Source: Variovorax sp. OV700
Lineage (GTDB): Bacteria > Pseudomonadota > Gammaproteobacteria > Burkholderiales > Burkholderiaceae_C
Assembly: GCF_900099805.1 (NCBI RefSeq)
Contig: NZ_FNDR01000019.1
Span: 1 to 64,000 of the forward strand
Direction of reading: 5' to 3'
DNA length: 64,000 nucleotides
Shown here: positions 27,342-34,610 of the stretch, one piece after another
Layout of the letters: every line of letters starts with the position of its first letter
Position numbering within the stretch: the first letter of the stretch is position 1
Translations under genes and position numbers: made by a program
Notes under the pieces: model-generated
The model's input: the letters and a program-made list of their open reading frames with translations, nothing else
The model's database searches: none
What the model was told of the DNA's origin: nothing

Positions 27342-28667
27342 ATGTCATTTATCAAACGCACGGCGCTTGCCGCCGCCTTCACACTCCTTGCCGTGAACAC
27401 CTCCAACGCCCAGACTTCCCCGCCCGCCGCGCCCCCCGACCCCGCGGCCACTTCGGTCGAGGCCCTGGGCTGGATGAAGGGATTTCCGCCCCCGCCCGAC
27501 AAGCTGATCACCTTCGACAACCCGGCCGGCGGCGTGTTTCCGCGCACGCGCTGGAGCTTCTCGCACGTGCGTGAAACCGTGCCCACCGCCAACGTGTGGC
27601 GCGGCAGCGGCGCGGCGAGCCCGCTGCCTGCGGCGCCGCGCAACGACATCGAAGCCGTCACTTTCAAACCACTCGGTAGCGAAGAGACCGTGACCTTCGC
27701 GCAGATGATCCCGCGCACCTACACCGATGGCATCCTGGTGCTGCACCGCGGCCGCGTGGTCTACGAGAAGTACTTCGGCGCGCTCACGCCCGAGCGGCCG
27801 CACCTCGCGATGTCGGTCACCAAGTCCTTCGTGGGCACGCTGGCGGCCATCCTCGCCGACGAAGGCAAGCTCGACCCGTCGGCGCCGGTCACCCGCTACC
27901 TGCCCGAACTCAAGGACACCGCCTACGGCGACGCCACAGTGCGCCAGGTAATGGACATGACCATCGGTGTGCACTACTCGGAGAACTACGCCGACCCGAA
28001 GGCCGAGATCTGGGACTACGCGCGCGCCGGCGGCATGCTGACCCAAGGGCCGAACTACGCCGGTCCCAAGTCGTTCTACGAATTTCTCGCCACGCTGAAG
28101 AAGGAAGGCGCACACGACGCCGCCTTTGCCTACAAGACGGTGAACGCCGAAGTGCTGGCCTGGATCCTGCGCCGCGTCAGCAACCAGCCGCTCGCCGATC
28201 TGCTGAGCGAGAAGATCTGGCGTCGCATCGGCGCCGAGCAGGACGCCTATTTCATGGTCGACCGGATTGGCACCGAGTCGGGCGGCGGCGGGCTCAACAC
28301 CGTGCTGCGCGACATTGCGCGCTTCGGCGAAACCATGCGCAACGGCGGCCGCGCGCCCAATGGGCAGCAGGCCATTCCCAAGGCGGTAGTCGAAGACATC
28401 CAGCGCGGCGGCGATCCGGCCAAGTTTGCCAAGGCCGGCTACGCGCTGCTGCCGGGCTGGTCGTACCGCAACATGTGGTGGGTCACGAACAACGCGCACG
28501 GCGCCTACATGGCGCGCGGCATCCACGGGCAGAGCATCTATGTCGATCCGAAGGCCGAGATGGTGATCGTGCGCTACGCCGCGCATCCGGTGGCCGCCAG
28601 CGCCGGCAACGACCCGCTCACGCTGCCGGCCTTCCAGGCGGTGGCCGAGGCGCTGATGCGCCCCTGA
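27342..28667 (+). CDS. Secreted serine beta-lactamase-like hydrolase
   Basis: This protein belongs to the serine beta-lactamase/esterase/penicillin-binding superfamily (class C-like fold). From ATG 27342 it has 441 residues with a signal peptide MSFIKRTALAAAFTLLAVNTSNA. Starting in the ATG run at 27303 would add 13 residues. The nucleophile motif is SVTKS (SxxK). HGQS replaces KTG near the C-terminus. A clean YxN motif is not certain (candidate YSEN). Such proteins are often esterases or 6-aminohexanoate-oligomer hydrolases. Antibiotic resistance should not be assumed. It may be coupled to the upstream crotonase gene. Confidence 0.8.
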   Translation: MSFIKRTALAAAFTLLAVNTSNAQTSPPAAPPDPAATSVEALGWMKGFPPPPDKLITFDNPAGGVFPRTRWSFSHVRETVPTANVWRGSGAASPLPAAPRNDIEAVTFKPLGSEETVTFAQMIPRTYTDGILVLHRGRVVYEKYFGALTPERPHLAMSVTKSFVGTLAAILADEGKLDPSAPVTRYLPELKDTAYGDATVRQVMDMTIGVHYSENYADPKAEIWDYARAGGMLTQGPNYAGPKSFYEFLATLKKEGAHDAAFAYKTVNAEVLAWILRRVSNQPLADLLSEKIWRRIGAEQDAYFMVDRIGTESGGGGLNTVLRDIARFGETMRNGGRAPNGQQAIPKAVVEDIQRGGDPAKFAKAGYALLPGWSYRNMWWVTNNAHGAYMARGIHGQSIYVDPKAEMVIVRYAAHPVAASAGNDPLTLPAFQAVAEALMRP

Positions 28668-28685
28668 GCCTTCTTGAAAGGCTCA
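28665..28685. terminator. Palindrome containing both stop codons of a convergent gene pair
   Basis: TGAGCCTT (28665-28672) and AAGGCTCA (28678-28685) form an 8-bp stem with a 5-nt loop. The first three bases are the stop of the hydrolase gene and the last three the stop of coaX on the other strand. It has no strong U-run, so it is a weak or factor-assisted bidirectional terminator. Confidence 0.5.
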
Positions 28686-29459
28686 GCCCGCGGCGCGCTC
28701 ACGGGCAATGACCAGGAGTCCGTCCATGATCAGGCTTTCGACGAGTTCGAAGTCGCCGTTCATGACGGGCGCCATCTTCCAGCCAGCGCCGCCCGTCATG
28801 TAGCAGGCGGGCTCGGCGCCGCAGTGCGAGCGCACGTGTTGCACCATGCGCTCGACGGCGCCGGCAATGGCGTAGGTGCCGCCACTGGTCAGGGCGTCGC
28901 TGGTGTTGGTAGGAAACTCGCGCACCTCGCCGGTTGGCACGTGCAGCCCGGCGGTGCCGGATTCGAGCGCGCGCAGCATGATGCCGTGGCCCGGCAGGAT
29001 CAAGCCGCCGAGGAACTTGCCCCCAGCGTCGATGGCCTCGACCGTGACGGCCGTCCCGATCATCACCACCACCATCGGCCGCGCCGGCCCGGCGTCCAGC
29101 ATCCGCTGGCGCGCACCGATCATCGCCACCCAGCGGTCGGCGCCCAGCCGCGTGGGATGGTCGTAGCCGTTGACGATGCCGGCCTCGGCCGCGCTCGACA
29201 CCACCCAGCGCGGCGCGCAGTCGAAGCGCTCCTCGATCTGCTCCTCGGCGCGGCGGCGCACCGCATCGCCCGCCACCACGCAGCCCAGCATGGAACCGGG
29301 CGCGGGCAGGTCGGCCCAGGGGCCTTCGGCCAGCCGCTCGATGTGGTCCAGGAACTCGGCCCCATGCGCCTGCAGCACAGCCCCCGGATGCGCGGCATCG
29401 TAGAGAGCCCATTTGAGGCGGGTGTTGCCGATGTCGATCGCGAGGAAGGGGGATGCCAT
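28683..29459 (-). CDS. coaX: Type III pantothenate kinase
   Basis: This 258-residue ASKHA-fold kinase phosphorylates pantothenate in the first step of CoA synthesis. The phosphate-binding [11 protein letters not shown] near residue 9, GADRW around residue 100 and [10 protein letters not shown] are the CoaX signatures. No CoaA-type gene is seen here, and CoaX is the usual kinase in Burkholderiales. It converges on the beta-lactamase-like gene, sharing a palindrome at the stops. Confidence 0.93.
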   Translation of the reverse strand: MASPFLAIDIGNTRLKWALYDAAHPGAVLQAHGAEFLDHIERLAEGPWADLPAPGSMLGCVVAGDAVRRRAEEQIEERFDCAPRWVVSSAAEAGIVNGYDHPTRLGADRWVAMIGARQRMLDAGPARPMVVVMIGTAVTVEAIDAGGKFLGGLILPGHGIMLRALESGTAGLHVPTGEVREFPTNTSDALTSGGTYAIAGAVERMVQHVRSHCGAEPACYMTGGAGWKMAPVMNGDFELVESLIMDGLLVIARERAAG

Positions 29460-29593
29460 GCGCGGGATTATTGCGACTTTGTCGGCATTCATGCTGGCAC
29501 GTCGCTGACACACGCGGCGCGGGCCTACGCCGGCACCTCCCGTTCCGCCGCTACATTCGCCAGTTCCATCCACCACGGCACAAGGAGATCACC

Positions 29594-30055
29594 ATGGGAT
29601 TGCTCAGTTTCATCAAGGAAGCCGGTGAAAAACTGTTCGGCGGATCGTCGGCCCAGGCCGCCGAGCCTGACGCCAACACCAAGGCTGCGGCGGCCATCAA
29701 GACTTACATCGAGACGCAGAATCTCGGGCTCACGGGCCTCCAGGTGGCCTACACCGCCAGCAGCGGGCTGGTGACCTTGTCCGGCCAGGCGCCCTCGCAG
29801 GAGGCCAGCGAAAAAGCCGCGCTTGCGGCGGGCAACGTGGCCAACGTGACGAGCGTGGACAACAATCTGGTCGCACCGGCCGCGCCGCCCGCCCAGTACC
29901 ACGACGTGGTGAAGGGCGACACGCTCTCGGCCATTTCGAAGAAATATTACGGCGACCCCAACAAGTACAACGCGATCTTCGAGGCCAACAAGCCGATGCT
30001 GACCCACCCGGACAAGATCTACCCAGGCCAGAAGCTGCGCATTCCGGCGCCTTGA
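29594..30055 (+). CDS. BON-LysM domain protein (Kbp/YgaU-like)
   Basis: This 153-residue protein has an N-terminal helix, a BON domain (about 30-95, GLVTLSGQAPSQEASEKAAL) and a C-terminal LysM domain (about 102-152, HDVVKGDTLSAISKKYYGD to KIYPGQKLRIP). E. coli Kbp (YgaU) has the same layout and is a cytosolic potassium-binding protein. No signal peptide is present. A perfect AAGGAG precedes the start. A terminator follows at 30076-30103. Confidence 0.92.
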   Translation: MGLLSFIKEAGEKLFGGSSAQAAEPDANTKAAAAIKTYIETQNLGLTGLQVAYTASSGLVTLSGQAPSQEASEKAALAAGNVANVTSVDNNLVAPAAPPAQYHDVVKGDTLSAISKKYYGDPNKYNAIFEANKPMLTHPDKIYPGQKLRIPAP

Positions 30056-30075
30056 TCGCCCGGCACCCAAGTAGA

Positions 30076-30103
30076 CGCCCGCCGTGCTCCGGCGGGCGTT
30101 TTT
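30076..30103 (+). terminator. Intrinsic terminator after the BON-LysM gene
   Basis: Arms CGCCCGCC and GGCGGGCG (30076-30083 and 30091-30098) with a 7-nt loop are followed by five T residues. It serves the plus-strand gene ending at 30055. Confidence 0.9.
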
Positions 30104-30107
30104 CATT

Positions 30108-30518
30108 TCAGTTCTGCTTCCAGGGCAGTCCCCGCTTGCGCCAGCCGCCGATCGTGCCGCGGTGCCCCTGGTCGTCGGCGTTGCCCTCGAAGCCTTCGAG
30201 AATGTTGTAGGCCTCAAAGCCCAGGTCGGTTGCGCGCTTGGCGGCGGCAATGGAACGCACGCCGCTGCGGCACAGCAGCACCAGCTTCTGCTTGCCCTCG
30301 CCCGCGGCACGGATGCCGTCGTCGAAGGCCGGATTGGGCACCATGCCCGGCCACTGCTTCCAGGGCACCGCCACGGCGCCGGGTACGTAGCCGACCCATT
30401 CGCGCTCGGCGTCGCTGCGTATGTCGACCACCACAGCCTCGCCGCTCGCCATCCACAGCGCCGCCTGCTCGGGCGTCACGTCGCCGGCATAGCCTTTTTC
30501 CCCAACGGGTTCGGTCAT
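30108..30518 (-). CDS. Single-domain rhodanese-like sulfurtransferase
   Basis: This 136-residue single rhodanese domain has the active-site loop LLCRSGVRS, with catalytic Cys near residue 84 and arginines for anion binding. The segment VVVDIRSDAEREWVGYVPGAVAVPW is typical. It likely transfers sulfane sulfur in the cytosol. The physiological partner is unknown. It converges on the BON-LysM gene. Confidence 0.9.
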   Translation of the reverse strand: MTEPVGEKGYAGDVTPEQAALWMASGEAVVVDIRSDAEREWVGYVPGAVAVPWKQWPGMVPNPAFDDGIRAAGEGKQKLVLLCRSGVRSIAAAKRATDLGFEAYNILEGFEGNADDQGHRGTIGGWRKRGLPWKQN

Positions 30519-30603
30519 CTCTCTGCGTCCTTTCGATAGACAGGGTAACTACAGGGGACGGCTCCCTTGAGCTTTGTTCCAGCCCCCGTCCGGATGATGG
30601 AAT

Positions 30604-30623
30604 TTTTCACCAGTTCGTGAAAA
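30604..30623. promoter_or_regulatory. Perfect 7-bp inverted repeat upstream of the TRAP operon
   Basis: TTTTCAC (30604-30610), 6-nt spacer, GTGAAAA (30617-30623). It lies in the 218-bp gap (30519-30736) between the divergent rhodanese and TRAP genes and about 110 bp upstream of the TRAP start. It is the best operator candidate in this gap. Confidence 0.45.
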
Positions 30624-30736
30624 CCCTGTTTGTCGCATATTCCGGCGCGCCAAAGATGCGGATGGGCCTGCCGAACATAACGCCAGGAAGGGTGGGCAGG
30701 ATTTCTTCGGTCGGAACTTGTATGGAGAGAGACAAC

Positions 30737-31846
30737 ATGACAGACAGCAAATCGCCCCGCCGCCGCAACCTTCTCAAGGGTGTGGCCGTGGCTGCAGGCG
30801 CCATGTCGGCGCCGATGGTCAGCATGGCCCAGACCACCTCGCTGCGTTTCCAGAGCACCTGGCCTGCCAAGGACATCTTCCACGAATACGCGCAAGACTT
30901 CGCCAAGAAGGTCAATGACATGGCCGGCGGCCGCCTCAAGATCGAGGTGCTGCCCTCGGGCGCGGTGGTGCCGGCGTTCCAGCTGCTCGAAGCGGTGAAC
31001 AAGGGCACGCTCGACGGCGGCCACGGCGTGGTGGCCTACCACTACGGCAAGAACTCGGCGCTCGCACTGTGGGGATCGGGCCCGGGCTTCGGCATGGACG
31101 CCAACACGGTGCTGGCCTGGCACAGCTACGGCGGCGGCAAGGCGCTGCTCGAGGAGATCTACAAGAGCCTGAACATGGAGGTGGTGTCGTACCTCTACGG
31201 CCCGATGCCGACGCAGCCGCTGGGATGGTTCAAGAAGCCGGTGGCCAAGGTCGAGGACATGAAGGGGCTCAAGTTCCGCACCGTTGGGCTGGCGGTCGAC
31301 ATGTTCACCGAGATGGGGACGGCCGTGAACCCGCTGCCCGGCAGTGAGATCGTGCCCGCGCTCGACCGCGGGCTGATCGACGCGGCCGAGTTCAACAACG
31401 CGTCGAGCGACCGCGTGCTCGGCTTCCCCGACGTGGTGAAGAACTGCATGCTGCAGAGCTTCCACCAGTCGGGCGAGCAGTTCGAGGTGCTGTTCAACAA
31501 GGGCAAGTACAGCGCGCTGCCGCAAGAGCTGCGCTCCATCATCGACTACGCCGTGCAGGCCGCGAGCGCCGACATGAGCTGGAAGGCGGTGCAGCGCAAC
31601 TCGCAGGACTATGCCGACATGAAGAAGGCCGGCATCAAGTTCTACAAGACGCCCGACGCGGTGTTGCGCGCGCAGCTCGCGGCCTGGGACAAGACCGTGG
31701 CGAAGAAGTCCGAGGAGAACCCGCTCTTCAAGAAGGTGCTGGAGTCGCAGCGCGTGTTCGCCGAGCGTGCGCTGCAGTGGCAGAACGACTACGCGGTCGA
31801 CTTCAAGATGGCCTACGCGCATTACTTCGGCAAAAAGAAGGGCTGA
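30737..31846 (+). CDS. TRAP transporter substrate-binding protein (DctP family)
   Basis: This 369-residue extracytoplasmic binding protein has an N-terminal SPRRRNLLKGVAVAAG that looks like a Tat signal (RR-x-L-L-K), cleaved near residue 31. The body is DctP-like: FQSTWPAKDIFHEYAQDFAKKV, GLKFRTVGLAVDMF and AEFNNASSDRVLGF. By eye it falls in the mannitol/chloroaromatic-compound TRAP subgroup. The ATG at 30737 is chosen because GGAGAGA lies 6 nt upstream. It is the first gene of a complete TRAP operon. Confidence 0.9.
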   Translation: MTDSKSPRRRNLLKGVAVAAGAMSAPMVSMAQTTSLRFQSTWPAKDIFHEYAQDFAKKVNDMAGGRLKIEVLPSGAVVPAFQLLEAVNKGTLDGGHGVVAYHYGKNSALALWGSGPGFGMDANTVLAWHSYGGGKALLEEIYKSLNMEVVSYLYGPMPTQPLGWFKKPVAKVEDMKGLKFRTVGLAVDMFTEMGTAVNPLPGSEIVPALDRGLIDAAEFNNASSDRVLGFPDVVKNCMLQSFHQSGEQFEVLFNKGKYSALPQELRSIIDYAVQAASADMSWKAVQRNSQDYADMKKAGIKFYKTPDAVLRAQLAAWDKTVAKKSEENPLFKKVLESQRVFAERALQWQNDYAVDFKMAYAHYFGKKKG

Positions 31847-31879
31847 CCGCCGGTCTGTACCTCCACGGTGTGCCACGAC

Positions 31880-32548
31880 ATGAACACCCAACGCTTCCTT
31901 CACGCCGTCGACCGGTTCAGCATGGCCGTCGGCAAGACCTTCTCGTGGCTCATCGTGGCGCTGATGCTGCTGGTATGCGGGGAGGTCTTCAAGCGCTACG
32001 CGCTCAACGCGCCCACCGCCTGGATCTTCGACGCCAACAACATGCTCTACGGCACGCTTTTCATGATGGGCGGGGCCTACACGCTCTCGCAGGCCGGCCA
32101 TGTGCGTGGCGATTTCTTCTACGGCAGCATGAAGCCGCGCACGCAGGCCGCGCTCGACCTCGTGTTGTTCGCGCTCTTCTTCCTGCCCGGCGTGGTGGCG
32201 CTCACCTGGTCGGGCTGGACCTACTTCGGCGAATCGCTCGCCATGCACGAGCAGACCTTCAATGCAGACCCGATCCCCGTCTACCCGTTCAAGTTCGTCA
32301 TTCCGGTGGCCGGCGCGGTGCTGCTGCTGCAGGGTATCGCCGAGATGGTGCGCTGCGTGCTGTGCCTGAAGACCGGCGTATGGACGCCGCGCCTGAAGGA
32401 CGCGGAAGAAATGGACGTGGTCGGCGACCAGCTCGCCGGCAGCAGCTATGTCGACGAAGCCGACAAGCGCGAGGTGATCGAGAAGGCCAAGGCCATCGAG
32501 CAGGCCGCGCAGCAACGCAAGAGCGACAGCACGGGAGGTTCCGCATGA
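31880..32548 (+). CDS. TRAP transporter small permease (DctQ family)
   Basis: This 222-residue protein has four transmembrane helices, the standard DctQ topology. The long hydrophilic C-terminal tail (about residues 170-222) is longer than usual. It partners with the large permease at 32610 to form the Na+- or H+-driven symporter membrane unit. Its stop codon overlaps an ATG that opens a 22-codon reading frame leading exactly into the next gene. Confidence 0.88.
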   Translation: MNTQRFLHAVDRFSMAVGKTFSWLIVALMLLVCGEVFKRYALNAPTAWIFDANNMLYGTLFMMGGAYTLSQAGHVRGDFFYGSMKPRTQAALDLVLFALFFLPGVVALTWSGWTYFGESLAMHEQTFNADPIPVYPFKFVIPVAGAVLLLQGIAEMVRCVLCLKTGVWTPRLKDAEEMDVVGDQLAGSSYVDEADKREVIEKAKAIEQAAQQRKSDSTGGSA

Positions 32549-32613
32549 GCGCCGCGCCGGGCCGCCCCAAGCAAGCTCGCACCGAAGTGCGAAGCACGGA
32601 GGTTGCCGAATGA
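32545..32613 (+). CDS. 22-codon mini-ORF bridging dctQ and dctM
   Basis: ATG 32545 overlaps the dctQ stop (ATGA). The frame runs 22 codons and ends in a TGA that overlaps the dctM ATG (32610-32613, ATGA). The peptide MSAAPGRPKQARTEV... is short, polar and basic. It could act purely as a ribosome-handover link, or may be a chance frame. GGAGG at 32598-32602 provides an independent ribosome-binding site for dctM. Confidence 0.3.
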   Translation: MSAAPGRPKQARTEVRSTEVAE

Positions 32614-34544
32614 GCGAACCCGCACTCGGCCTCTCGATGCTCGGCCTGATCGTGGTCGTGATCATGCTCGGCTTTCCCACGGCGTTCACGCTGATGGGGC
32701 TGGGCATGTTCTTCGGCTTCATCGCCTTCTACGATCCCGCCTCGCCCTGGCTCGACAACAAGATCTTCGACCTGATGGTGCAGCGCGCCTTCGGTGCCAT
32801 GACCAACGAGACGCTGCTGTCGATCCCGCTCTTCGTGCTGATGGGCTATGTGATGGAGCGTGGTGCGCTGGTCGACAAGATGTTCCACAGCGTGCAGCTC
32901 GCCTTTCGCCGCGTGCCGGGTTCGCTCGCGGTGACGACGCTGATCGTGTGCACCTTCTGGGGCATCGCGAGCGGCCTCGTCGGCGCGGTGGTGGTGCTGA
33001 TGGGCGTGATCGCGATGCGACCGATGCTCAATGCCGGCTACGACACGCGCCTTGCAGCCGGCGTGATCACGGCGGGCGGCACGCTCGGCATCCTGATTCC
33101 TCCCTCGGTGATGATCATCGTGTACGCAGCCGTGGCCGGACAGTCGGTGGTCAAGCTTTATGCGGCGGCGATGTTCCCCGGCTTCTTCCTCGCCTTTCTC
33201 TATCTGGTCTACGTGATCGGCTGGGCCGTGCTGCAGCCGAAGGTCGCGCCCAAGCTGCCGGCCGACAAGCAGCGCGCCCCCATCTCGCCCTGGGTCGCGC
33301 ACATCGCAGCCAGCTATTCGCCGCGCATGCTGCCCGCTCTCGCCGCGGCCGTGGTGTCGCCGGCGCGCGCGCTGCGCGCCACGGTCGAGGGCGTGCGCAT
33401 CACCTGGTGGCTGCTGCTGCGCAGCCTGCTCAGCGCGCTGGTGCCGCTCGCACTCGCGGCCGTGACGCTGGGTTCGGTCTGGTGGTACGTGGCCATCTAC
33501 TCGCAGAAAGACAACAACGCGCCGGTGGCGCAGCAGCAGGCGACACAGAAGGCCGCGGGAACTGCTGCGCCGCTGCCCGAGGCTTCGTCCTCTTCCAGCA
33601 CCGGGCTGGCCGAACCGCCGGCTTCGGAAGATCCGAAGGAGCCGGCATCGGACGGCGGCCTGCAGGAGCCGCCTGGCGGCGTCGAGGAGCCACCCGGCAG
33701 CGAGGCCGCTTCACCGGCGGCGGCTTCAGAGGGCGGCCTGCAACAGCTCGGCGAAGCAGTCGATGCGCCGAAGACCGCCGCGGTGCCCGAAGCCTTCTAC
33801 ACGGGCTTTCTGATCGCCAGCCTCTTCACGCTCGTGATGCTGGCCTGGTACTACTGGCGCCTGGATGCGGAGCAGTTCGAGATCCTGCGCATGCTGGTGT
33901 CGTCGGTGATGCCGCTTGCCACGCTCACGCTGGTGGTTCTGGGCGTGATTCTGTTCGGCATCACGACCGCCACCGAATCGGCCGCGGTGGGCGCGGCCGG
34001 CGCCTTCCTGATGGCGTGGCAAGCCGGCACGCTCAACTTCAAGAAGACCAAGGAGGCCGTATTCCTCACGCTCAAGACCACCTCGATGGTCTGCTGGCTG
34101 TTCGTGGGCTCGGCGCTGTTTTCGGCGGTGTTCGCGCTGCTGGGCGGCCAGCGCATCATCGAGGAATGGGTGCTGGGCATGAACCTCAGCCCGCTGCAGT
34201 TCCTGCTGCTGTCGCAGGCAATCATCTTCATCCTCGGCTGGCCGCTCGAGTGGACCGAGATCATCGTGATCTTCGTGCCCATCTTCCTGCCGCTGCTCAC
34301 GCACTTCCAGATCGACCCGCTGCTGTTCGGCGTGCTGGTGTTCGTGAACCTGCAGGCGGCGTTCCTGTCGCCACCGGTGGCAATGTCGGCCTTCTACCTG
34401 AAGGGGGTGTCACCACCGCACGTGACGATCAACCAGATCTTCGCGGGGATGATGCCGTACATGCTGATCGTGATCCTGTGCATGGTGTTCATGTACATCT
34501 GGCCAGGGTTGACGCTGTGGTTGCCGCAGTACCTGTATGGGTGA
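32610..34544 (+). CDS. TRAP transporter large permease (DctM family) with long insert
   Basis: This 644-residue protein is the transport subunit of the TRAP symporter. The DctM core is recognisable in residues 1-205 (TLGILIPPSVMIIVYA) and 430-644 (FGITTATESAAVGAAGAF, SPPVAMSAFYLKG). Family members usually have about 425-440 residues. About 200 extra residues lie at roughly 215-430: a hydrophobic segment near 270-297, a Pro/Glu/Ser/Gln-rich stretch from about 297 to 392, and another hydrophobic segment at 394-415. The insert keeps the frame and composition of the gene. No frameshift is needed to explain it. Confidence 0.9.
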   Translation: MSEPALGLSMLGLIVVVIMLGFPTAFTLMGLGMFFGFIAFYDPASPWLDNKIFDLMVQRAFGAMTNETLLSIPLFVLMGYVMERGALVDKMFHSVQLAFRRVPGSLAVTTLIVCTFWGIASGLVGAVVVLMGVIAMRPMLNAGYDTRLAAGVITAGGTLGILIPPSVMIIVYAAVAGQSVVKLYAAAMFPGFFLAFLYLVYVIGWAVLQPKVAPKLPADKQRAPISPWVAHIAASYSPRMLPALAAAVVSPARALRATVEGVRITWWLLLRSLLSALVPLALAAVTLGSVWWYVAIYSQKDNNAPVAQQQATQKAAGTAAPLPEASSSSSTGLAEPPASEDPKEPASDGGLQEPPGGVEEPPGSEAASPAAASEGGLQQLGEAVDAPKTAAVPEAFYTGFLIASLFTLVMLAWYYWRLDAEQFEILRMLVSSVMPLATLTLVVLGVILFGITTATESAAVGAAGAFLMAWQAGTLNFKKTKEAVFLTLKTTSMVCWLFVGSALFSAVFALLGGQRIIEEWVLGMNLSPLQFLLLSQAIIFILGWPLEWTEIIVIFVPIFLPLLTHFQIDPLLFGVLVFVNLQAAFLSPPVAMSAFYLKGVSPPHVTINQIFAGMMPYMLIVILCMVFMYIWPGLTLWLPQYLYG

Positions 34545-34610
34545 CATTGGCGTGCTGGCGATCCACAACGCGGCCGCCAGCACCGTGAGCAGGCTGCGAG
34601 GTCAGCCCGA

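Noticed and set aside
27342-28667. Beta-lactamase-like gene as an antibiotic-resistance gene
   Set aside because: It carries HGQS instead of KTG and no clear YxN, and the family includes many esterases. Resistance is not supported.
32610-34544. A frameshift or two fused genes to explain the long TRAP permease
   Set aside because: The frame is open, keeps codon bias and has no internal start with a ribosome-binding site. Both DctM halves are in one frame.
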